64,000 nucleotides of DNA from Pseudomonas sp. (GTDB lineage: Bacteria; Pseudomonadota; Gammaproteobacteria; Pseudomonadales; Pseudomonadaceae). The position numbers and the translations under genes were made by a program. Shown here in pieces: positions 58,436 to 64,000 of the stretch (positions are counted from its first letter, which is position 1; every line of letters begins with the position of its first letter). The notes beneath the pieces were generated by a model, which saw only the letters and a list, made by a program, of their open reading frames with translations, did not search any database and had not been told where the DNA came from. The stretch spans positions 548,284-612,283 of the forward strand of contig NZ_PEKX01000007.1 of the NCBI RefSeq assembly GCF_002796985.1, read 5' to 3'.

Positions 58436-59730
58436 GTACCCTGATTCGCTTTGCGCTCTTCGCCCTGGCCCTGGTGGCCGGCGCAGCGCAGGCCGCCGAC
58501 CCGCTGGTGATCTCCAGCGGTCGTGACTCGGCCGTCCCGATCGCCGTGGTTCCGTTCGGCTGGCAGGGCGGCAACGTCCTGCCCGAAGACATGTCGAACA
58601 TCATTGGCAACGACCTGCGCAACTCCGGTTACTTCGAACCGATTCCGCGCCAGAACATGATCAGCCAGCCGGCTCAGGCCAGCGAAGTGATCTACCGCGA
58701 TTGGCAGGCCCTCGGCGCGCAGTACGTGCTGGTCGGCAATATCGTGCCCAGCGGCGGTCGCTTGCAGATCCAGTATGCCCTGCTCAACGTGGCGACCCAG
58801 CAGCAGATCATGACCGGCAGCGTGGGCGGCACCACCGACCAATTGCGCGACATGTCGCACTACATCGCCGACCAGTCGTTCGAGAAGCTCACCGGTATCA
58901 AGGGTGCGTTCTCCACCCGGCTGCTTTACGTGACTGCAGAGCGCTTCTCGGTGGATAACACCCGCTATACCCTGCAGCGCTCCGACTATGACGGTGCCCG
59001 CCCGGTGACCCTGCTGCAATCGCGCGAGCCGATCCTCTCGCCACGCTTCTCGCCCGATGGCCGTCGCATTGCCTATGTATCGTTCGAGCAGAAGCGTCCG
59101 CGCATCTTCATGCAGTACGTCGACACTGGCCGCCGCGAGCAGATCTCCAGCTTCGAAGGCCTCAATGGCGCTCCGGCTTTCTCGCCGGACGGCAATCGTC
59201 TGGCCTTCGTGCTGTCGCGCGATGGCAACCCGGAAATCTACGTGATGGACCTGGGCAGCCGCCAGCTGCGTCGCCTGACCAACAATTCGGCGATCGACAC
59301 CGAGCCCTTCTGGGGCGCGGATGGTTCGACCCTGTACTTCACCTCGGATCGTGGTGGCAAGCCGCAGATCTACAAGATGAACGTGAACTCGGGCGCTACC
59401 GACCGCGTGACCTTCATCGGCAACTACAACGCCAACCCGAAACTCTCGGCGGACGAGAAGACCCTGGTCATGGTTCACCGCCAGGACGGTTTCACCAACT
59501 TCCAGATCGCGGCGCAGGACCTTCAGCGCGGTAATCTCCGGGTACTTTCCAACACTAACCTGGATGATTCGCCCACTGTTGCGCCAAATGGCACGATGCT
59601 AATATATGCCACCCGCCAGCAGGACCGGGGCGTGTTGATGCTCGTGAGCATCAACGGACGTGTTCGGTTACCGCTACCCACCGCTCAAGGCGACGTGCGC
59701 GAGCCTTCCTGGTCCCCTTACCTGAACTGA
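58432..59730 (+). CDS. tolB: Tol-Pal system beta-propeller protein TolB
   Basis: A 432-residue periplasmic protein: signal peptide (LIRFALFALALVAGAAQA), an N-terminal alpha/beta domain, and a six-bladed propeller of repeats such as SPRFSPDGRRIAYVSFE, APAFSPDGNRLAFVLSRDG, and DTEPFWGADGSTLYFTSDRGG. It links TolA and Pal. The start is GTG at 58432, coupled to the tolA stop. Confidence 0.95.
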   Translation: MSTLIRFALFALALVAGAAQAADPLVISSGRDSAVPIAVVPFGWQGGNVLPEDMSNIIGNDLRNSGYFEPIPRQNMISQPAQASEVIYRDWQALGAQYVLVGNIVPSGGRLQIQYALLNVATQQQIMTGSVGGTTDQLRDMSHYIADQSFEKLTGIKGAFSTRLLYVTAERFSVDNTRYTLQRSDYDGARPVTLLQSREPILSPRFSPDGRRIAYVSFEQKRPRIFMQYVDTGRREQISSFEGLNGAPAFSPDGNRLAFVLSRDGNPEIYVMDLGSRQLRRLTNNSAIDTEPFWGADGSTLYFTSDRGGKPQIYKMNVNSGATDRVTFIGNYNANPKLSADEKTLVMVHRQDGFTNFQIAAQDLQRGNLRVLSNTNLDDSPTVAPNGTMLIYATRQQDRGVLMLVSINGRVRLPLPTAQGDVREPSWSPYLN

Positions 59731-59782
59731 CGGTTGCCAACTGTTTCAAATTTATACACTGGGGTTCATTAGGAGTTACATG

Positions 59783-60289
59783 ATGGAAATGCTGAAATTC
59801 GGCAAATTTGCCGTTATCGCCCTCGCCATGGCTGTTGCCGTAGGCTGTTCGTCCAAGAAAGGCGATGCTACTGGTGAAGGCGCCAATGGCGGCGTTGATC
59901 CGAACGCTGGCTACGGCGCCAACAGCGGTGCCGTTGACGGCTCCCTGAGCGACGAAGCCGCTCTGCGTGCTATCACCACTTTCTACTTCGAGTACGACAG
60001 CTCCGACCTGAAGCCGGAAGCCATGCGCGCCCTCGACGTACACGCCAAGGACCTGAAAGGTTCCGGCCAGCGCGTAGTCCTGGAAGGCCACACTGACGAG
60101 CGCGGTACCCGCGAGTACAACATGGCTCTGGGCGAGCGTCGCGCCAAGGCCGTTCAGCGCTACCTGGTACTGCAGGGCGTTTCCCCGGCTCAGCTGGAAC
60201 TGGTTTCCTACGGCAAAGAGCGTCCGATCGCTACTGGCCATGACGAGCAGTCCTGGGCCCAGAACCGTCGCGTTGAGCTGAAGAAGTAA
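59783..60289 (+). CDS. pal: Peptidoglycan-associated lipoprotein Pal (OprL)
   Basis: A 168-residue lipoprotein with lipobox AVGC (C22) and a C-terminal OmpA-like peptidoglycan-binding domain (TTFYFEYDSSDLKPEAMRALDVHAKDLK; EGHTDERGTREYNMALGERRA). The sequence is nearly that of P. aeruginosa OprL, of equal length. Two in-frame ATGs (59780 and 59783) follow AGGAG; the second matches the family. The 49-nt gap after tolB has TTTATACACT, maybe a separate promoter, as reported for oprL. Confidence 0.96.
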   Translation: MEMLKFGKFAVIALAMAVAVGCSSKKGDATGEGANGGVDPNAGYGANSGAVDGSLSDEAALRAITTFYFEYDSSDLKPEAMRALDVHAKDLKGSGQRVVLEGHTDERGTREYNMALGERRAKAVQRYLVLQGVSPAQLELVSYGKERPIATGHDEQSWAQNRRVELKK

Positions 60290-60295
60290 GACCTG

Positions 60296-61138
60296 ATGCC
60301 AATGCGCCTGCGTTTTCTGACCTTGATCGCATGCGGACTGCCCCTCCTGGCGGCAGCCGCGGTTCCGGTACAGGACGGTAATGGTGGCTATGCCAGCGCA
60401 CCGCCCTCGGGTTATGGCACCGCAGGCGCAGATGGCGCCTACGCCGGAGGCGGGATGAATACGCCCGTCTCCGGTCAGGCTCAGCTGTTCATGCAGCTGC
60501 AGCAGATGCAGGACGAACTGTCCCGTCTGCGCGGCATGCTTGAAGAGCAGCAGAACCAGATCCAGCAAATGAAGCAGGAAAACCAGGAGCGCTTCCAGGA
60601 CATCGACAGCCGCCTTTCCAGCGGTGCAGGTGCAGGAGCGGCCGGTGCTGCAGTTCAATCCAATTCCCCCGCTGCCGGCGCCAGTGCCGGAGCTGCCGCT
60701 GGAGCAGGCGTTGCCGCCGCCCAGCAACAGCAGCCCGCCGCCAGCAGTGAGCCGGGTGATCCGGCAAAAGAGAAGCTGTACTACGACGCCGCCTTCGACC
60801 TGATCAAGGCCAAGGACTTCGACAAGGCCAGCCAGGCCTTCGGTGCCTTCCTGCGCAAGTACCCGAGCAGCCAGTACGCTGGCAACGCGCAGTACTGGCT
60901 GGGTGAGGTGAACCTCGCCAAGGGCGATCTGCAGGGCGCTGGCCAGGCCTTTGCCCGTGTCAGCCAGGCTTATCCGAGCAGCGCCAAGGTGCCGGACTCG
61001 CTGTACAAGCTCGCCGACGTCGAGCGCCGCCTGGGCAATACCGACAAGGCTCGCGGCATCCTGCAGCAGGTCGTAGCCCAGTACCCGGGTTCTTCCGCCG
61101 CCCAGCTGTCCCAGCGCGACCTGAAGAACCTCAAGTAA
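60296..61138 (+). CDS. cpoB: Cell-division coordinator CpoB (YbgF)
   Basis: A 280-residue periplasmic protein: signal peptide, a Gly/Tyr/Ala-rich spacer, a coiled coil (QAQLFMQLQQMQDELSRLRGMLEEQQNQ; about residues 60-105), an Ala/Gly low-complexity linker (about 107-155), and a C-terminal TPR domain (KLYYDAAFDLIKAKDFDKASQAF onward, three repeats). In E. coli it trimerises and coordinates PBP1B with the Tol machine. It starts 6 nt after pal; a terminator follows. Confidence 0.92.
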   Translation: MPMRLRFLTLIACGLPLLAAAAVPVQDGNGGYASAPPSGYGTAGADGAYAGGGMNTPVSGQAQLFMQLQQMQDELSRLRGMLEEQQNQIQQMKQENQERFQDIDSRLSSGAGAGAAGAAVQSNSPAAGASAGAAAGAGVAAAQQQQPAASSEPGDPAKEKLYYDAAFDLIKAKDFDKASQAFGAFLRKYPSSQYAGNAQYWLGEVNLAKGDLQGAGQAFARVSQAYPSSAKVPDSLYKLADVERRLGNTDKARGILQQVVAQYPGSSAAQLSQRDLKNLK

Positions 61139-61158
61139 GGCTCCGCGCCACCGTTCTG

Positions 61159-61186
61159 AAAACCCGCGCTTGTCGCGGGTTTTTTT
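61159..61186 (+). terminator. Terminator of the tol-pal-cpoB operon
   Basis: AAAACCCGCG (61159-61168) pairs with CGCGGGTTTT (61174-61183) around CTTGT, followed by more T. Confidence 0.9.
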
Positions 61187-61200
61187 CGTTAGAATTCCCG

Positions 61201-61270
61201 CCCCCGGAAGGTGTCAGTGGTTTCAGCTCGGCTGATGTCTGCTGCGTTCCGGGCTTTCCGGGCGCCCAGC
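61201..61270 (+). promoter_or_regulatory. Structured leader before queE with two alternative arms
   Basis: CCCGGAA (61203-61209) can pair with either of two copies of TTCCGGG, at 61247-61253 and 61256-61262. Between them lies a TCAGC-TCG-GCTGA hairpin (61223-61235). The preQ1 riboswitch consensus is not recognised here. Confidence 0.45.
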
Positions 61271-61337
61271 GAGCGCGCCCACGACTCCAACGCAACGGAG
61301 GCGGATGGTCTGTATAGCCGTCACGCCCGTGGCTGAT

Positions 61338-61985
61338 ATGCAACAGACCCTGCGCATTACCGAGATTTTCTACTCGTTGCAGGGGGAAACGCGCACCTTC
61401 GGCTTGCCGACCGTGTTCGTACGCCTGACCGGCTGTCCCCTGCGCTGCAACTACTGCGATACCGCCTACGCCTTCAGTGGCGGCGAGATCCAGACGCTCG
61501 ACACCATCCTCGATCAGGTTGCCCAGTACCGGCCACGCTACGTCTGCGTGACCGGCGGCGAGCCGCTGGCCCAGCCCAACTGCATCCCGCTGCTTGGGCG
61601 CCTGTGCGATGTCGGCTATGAGGTTTCGCTGGAAACCAGTGGCGCGCTGGATATCTCCGCCACCGATCGCCGCGTCAGCCGAGTTCTCGACCTGAAGACT
61701 CCCGGTTCCGGGGAGGTGGCGCGCAATCGCTACGAGAACATCGGCGAGCTGACCTCTAACGATCAGGTGAAATTCGTCATCTGCTCTCGCGAGGACTATG
61801 ACTGGGCTGTATCCAAGCTGATCGAGTACCGCCTGGAGCAACGAGCCGGCGAGGTGTTGTTCTCGCCCAGTCACCGTGAGGTGGATGCGCGCGCGCTTGC
61901 CGACTGGATCGTCAGCGATAACCTGCCGGTGCGCCTGCAGCTGCAATTGCACAAGATTCTCTGGAATGACGAGCCGGGCCACTGA
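61338..61985 (+). CDS. queE: 7-carboxy-7-deazaguanine synthase QueE
   Basis: A 215-residue radical-SAM enzyme that converts carboxytetrahydropterin to 7-carboxy-7-deazaguanine, the ring-forming step to queuosine. The cluster motif CPLRCNYC (CxxxCxxC) is near residues 27-34, and VTGGEPLAQP binds SAM. I chose the ATG at 61338 (MQQTLRITEIFYSLQGET) because the family begins there. An in-frame ATG at 61305 has GGAGG only 3 nt upstream and would add 11 residues; it cannot be excluded. queC follows 20 nt later. Confidence 0.93.
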   Translation: MQQTLRITEIFYSLQGETRTFGLPTVFVRLTGCPLRCNYCDTAYAFSGGEIQTLDTILDQVAQYRPRYVCVTGGEPLAQPNCIPLLGRLCDVGYEVSLETSGALDISATDRRVSRVLDLKTPGSGEVARNRYENIGELTSNDQVKFVICSREDYDWAVSKLIEYRLEQRAGEVLFSPSHREVDARALADWIVSDNLPVRLQLQLHKILWNDEPGH

Positions 61986-62005
61986 GCGCGGAGGAGCCCC
62001 TGTTT

Positions 62006-62698
62006 ATGTCCGATAAGAAAACCGTGAACGACAAGAAGGCCGTGATCCTGCTCTCCGGCGGCCTGGACTCTGCGACTGTGGTCGCCATGGCCAAGGCCAA
62101 GGGCTACGACTGCTACACCATGAGCTTCGACTACGGCCAGCGTCATCGTGCCGAACTGCAGGCCGCCGAGCGCGTGGCACGTCAGCAGGGCGTGAGCGAG
62201 CACAAGGTGATCGGGCTGAACCTGAATGGCATCGGCGGCTCGGCCCTGACTGACAGCAGCATCGATGTGCCGGAAGCGCCCAGTGAAGGTATCCCGGTGA
62301 CCTACGTGCCGGCACGCAATACCGTGTTCCTCTCGCTCGCCCTGGGCTGGGCGGAGGTGTTGGGCGCGCGAGACATCTTCATCGGTGTGAATGCCGTGGA
62401 TTATTCCGGCTACCCGGATTGCCGCCCTGAGTTCGTCGAGGCCTTCGAGCGCATGGCCAACCTGGCGACCAAGGCGGGTGTGGAGGGCGACAGTTTCCGT
62501 ATTCAGGCGCCGCTGCAGTTCCTCTCCAAGGCTCAGATCATCGAGGCGGGCATTGCCCAGGGTGTGGATTACAGCCTGACGGTGTCTTGCTACCAAGCCG
62601 ATGATGAGGGGCGTGCGTGTGGTAAATGCGATAGCTGCCGACTGCGTTCCGAGGGCTTTTCCGCCGCTGGAATTTCCGACCCAACGCGGTATTTTTGA
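62006..62698 (+). CDS. queC: 7-cyano-7-deazaguanine synthase QueC
   Basis: A 230-residue ATP-dependent enzyme that makes preQ0 from carboxydeazaguanine and ammonia, using the queE product. The PP-loop LLSGGLDSATV is near residues 14-24. The zinc site is CYQADDEGRACGKCDSC near the C-terminus. The ATG at 62006 has GGAGGAGC upstream. The first 12 residues (SDKKTVNDKKA) are a polar extension. tRNA-Lys follows 59 nt after the stop. Confidence 0.95.
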   Translation: MSDKKTVNDKKAVILLSGGLDSATVVAMAKAKGYDCYTMSFDYGQRHRAELQAAERVARQQGVSEHKVIGLNLNGIGGSALTDSSIDVPEAPSEGIPVTYVPARNTVFLSLALGWAEVLGARDIFIGVNAVDYSGYPDCRPEFVEAFERMANLATKAGVEGDSFRIQAPLQFLSKAQIIEAGIAQGVDYSLTVSCYQADDEGRACGKCDSCRLRSEGFSAAGISDPTRYF

Positions 62699-62717
62699 AA
62701 AAAGTTTTCGAAGGGTG

Positions 62718-62745
62718 TTGTTTTTGCGTTAGAAATCAGTATTAT
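62718..62745 (+). promoter_or_regulatory. Probable tRNA-Lys promoter
   Basis: TTGTTT (62718-62723), a 16-nt spacer and TATTAT (62740-62745), 13 nt before the tRNA, followed by a GC-rich ACGCCCC discriminator as in growth-rate controlled tRNA genes. Confidence 0.5.
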
Positions 62746-62757
62746 ACGCCCCACGTT

Positions 62758-62833
62758 GGGTCGTTAGCTCAGTCGGTAGAGCAGTTGGCTTTTAACCAAT
62801 TGGTCGTAGGTTCGAATCCCACACGACCCACCA
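62758..62833 (+). tRNA. tRNA-Lys (anticodon TTT)
   Basis: A 76-nt tRNA: acceptor GGGTCGT pairs with ACGACCC, D-arm AGCTCAGTCGGTAGAGC, anticodon arm GTTGG-CTTTTAA-CCAAT with anticodon TTT at 62791-62793, T-arm TAGGTTCGAATCCCACA region, and an encoded CCA end. Pseudomonas tRNA-Lys in the same place beside queC supports this. Confidence 0.97.
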
Positions 62834-62844
62834 ACATGTAAGAC

Positions 62845-62878
62845 AAAAGCCCCGTGATCGAAAGGTCACGGGGCTTTT
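62845..62878 (+). terminator. Terminator after tRNA-Lys
   Basis: AAAAGCCCCGTGA (62845-62857) pairs with TCACGGGGCTTTT (62866-62878), 12 nt after the tRNA. The stem ends in a run of four T on the plus strand. Confidence 0.9.
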
Positions 62879-62992
62879 GCCATGTGCCGGAAAAAGTCCG
62901 CCGTATGGGCATCCATGGCGCATCGCGTCGTAGGACGGTGGTGATAAAATCGCCGGCATAATCAGACCGTGCCTGATGAGGGTTTCCATACG

Positions 62993-64000
62993 ATGTCCCA
63001 GATTTCCGAACGCCTGCTGGTCCAGGCCCATCTGGCGGCGAAGCAGCCGCGGGTGCTGAGTGCGCAGGAAGAGGCCGACTACCGTGCGGCCATCGCCGCC
63101 GAGCTTAAGGCGCAGAACGCCGTGCTCGTCGCGCACTACTACTGCGACCCGGTGATCCAGGCGCTGGCCGAAGAGACCGGCGGCTGCGTATCCGATTCGC
63201 TGGAAATGGCTCGCTTCGGCAACCAGCATTCGGCGCAGACCGTAGTGGTCGCCGGTGTTCGCTTCATGGGCGAGACCGCGAAAATCCTCAACCCGGAAAA
63301 GCGCGTGCTGATGCCGACCCTGGAGGCAACCTGCTCGCTGGACCTGGGTTGCCCGGTGGAAGAATTCTCCGCTTTCTGTGACAAGCATCCCGAGCGCACC
63401 GTGGTGGTTTACGCGAACACCTCGGCCGCCGTTAAGGCACGCGCCGACTGGGTGGTGACCTCCAGCTGTGCGGTGGAAATCGTCGAGCACTTGATGGACA
63501 ACGGCGAGCCGATTCTCTGGGCGCCGGACCAGCACCTGGGACGTTACATCCAGCGCGAGACTGGCGCTGACATGTTGCTCTGGGACGGTGCCTGTATCGT
63601 CCACGAGGAGTTCAAGGCCAAGCAGCTGGAAGACCTCAAGGCGATCTATCCGGACGCCGCGATCCTGGTGCACCCGGAGTCGCCGGAGGCGGTGGTGGAC
63701 CTGGCCGATGCCGTGGGCTCCACCAGTCAGTTGATCAAGGCCGCGCAGACGCTGCCGAACAAGCGCTTCATCGTCGCTACCGACCGCGGCATCTTCTACA
63801 AGATGCAGCAGTTGTGTCCGGACAAGGAGTTCATCGAAGCGCCCACCGCCGGCAACGGCGCTGCGTGCCGCAGCTGTGCGCACTGCCCGTGGATGGCCAT
63901 GAACACCCTGGAGCGCACCCTGGCGTGCCTGAAGGAAGGCTCGGGCGAAATCTTCGTCGACCCGGCGCTGATTCCCAAGGCGATCAAGCCGCTCAAGCGC
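62993..64000 (+). CDS. nadA: Quinolinate synthase NadA, 3' end outside the window
   Basis: The frame is open from the ATG at 62993 to the window edge, 336 codons of the usual roughly 350. NadA condenses iminoaspartate with dihydroxyacetone phosphate to quinolinate for NAD synthesis and needs a [4Fe-4S] cluster. Visible motifs are VLVAHYYCDPVIQ, GVRFMGETAKILNPEK, the cluster Cys in EATCSLD, VTSSCAVEIV, VHPESP, and AGNGAACRSCAHCPWMAMN. GAGGG lies upstream of the start. The end is cut by the window, not truncated. Confidence 0.95.
   Translation, partial: MSQISERLLVQAHLAAKQPRVLSAQEEADYRAAIAAELKAQNAVLVAHYYCDPVIQALAEETGGCVSDSLEMARFGNQHSAQTVVVAGVRFMGETAKILNPEKRVLMPTLEATCSLDLGCPVEEFSAFCDKHPERTVVVYANTSAAVKARADWVVTSSCAVEIVEHLMDNGEPILWAPDQHLGRYIQRETGADMLLWDGACIVHEEFKAKQLEDLKAIYPDAAILVHPESPEAVVDLADAVGSTSQLIKAAQTLPNKRFIVATDRGIFYKMQQLCPDKEFIEAPTAGNGAACRSCAHCPWMAMNTLERTLACLKEGSGEIFVDPALIPKAIKPLKR

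Noticed and set aside
61201..61300. 4.5S RNA or known preQ1 riboswitch in the queE leader
   Set aside because: The GGTCAGG...GGAAGCAGCC signature of 4.5S RNA and the preQ1 consensus elements are not present.

Overview
The window is core chromosome of a high-GC Pseudomonas. Protein sequences such as TtcA, CobQ, AspS, OprD, OprL/Pal and WrbA read almost like Pseudomonas aeruginosa proteins, and several gene blocks have, as far as I recall, the same order as in strain PAO1. The blocks are joined differently, however, and there are many REPIN-type palindromes. That suggests a relative in the P. aeruginosa lineage (for example the nitroreducens/citronellolis/knackmussii group) rather than P. aeruginosa itself. 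This placement is inference from remembered sequences. I see no prophage, insertion sequence, CRISPR array, plasmid gene or defence island.

Layout. 1-6.9 kb: start of sprT, a Yip1-family membrane protein, a DnaJ-related protein, the tRNA thiolase ttcA, a Tag-like glycosylase relative, a sirtuin, two tandem NlpC/P60 lipoproteins, an O-methyltransferase and a pirin. 7.0-10.4 kb: a cystine ABC transporter with D-cysteine desulfhydrase. 10.6-12.7 kb: four small genes of unknown function, one behind an unusual multi-hairpin leader. 12.7-16.2 kb: a complete Mla/MCE-type lipid transporter (permease, ATPase, MCE protein, lipoprotein). 16.3-26.4 kb: a cobalamin riboswitch followed by the cob cluster cobO-cobB-bluB-cobD-cobC-cobQ-cobP-cobT-cobC(phosphatase)-cobS, mostly with 4-5 nt start/stop overlaps. 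Repeats have invaded this cluster three times: between cobO and cobB, in frame inside cobD, and at the cobQ stop codon.

26.6-32.3 kb: acyl-CoA dehydrogenase, a MarR regulator and an MFS transporter with two near-identical operator palindromes, a 40-codon membrane ORF, a secreted glutathione peroxidase and a DUF2167 protein. 32.4-36.2 kb: purM-purN-DUF3108 diverging from a DUF2066 protein. 36.3-43.9 kb: hda, a DUF2069-wrbA-arsC operon, a YihY-family protein, three poorly known genes (one with a degenerate PilZ-like domain), a thioredoxin-like lipoprotein, acylphosphatase and a lipoprotein. 43.9-50.7 kb: proS, a thioesterase, an OprD porin, HIT protein, slyX, a membrane-linked cold-shock domain protein, dps and an FmdB zinc ribbon.

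50.8-62.7 kb: a long forward block aspS, yebC/pmpR, ruvCAB, ybgC-tolQRAB-pal-cpoB, queE-queC. It carries translation, Holliday-junction processing, envelope constriction at division, and preQ0/queuosine synthesis. The window ends with tRNA-Lys(UUU) and the first 336 codons of nadA, which runs off the edge.

There is no obvious new multi-gene system. The points most worth a second look are the repeat insertions in the cob operon, the hairpin-rich leader at 12.3-12.6 kb, the paired MarR operators, a sigma-54-like promoter in front of a 64-residue orphan, and a leader with two alternative pairing arms before queE.
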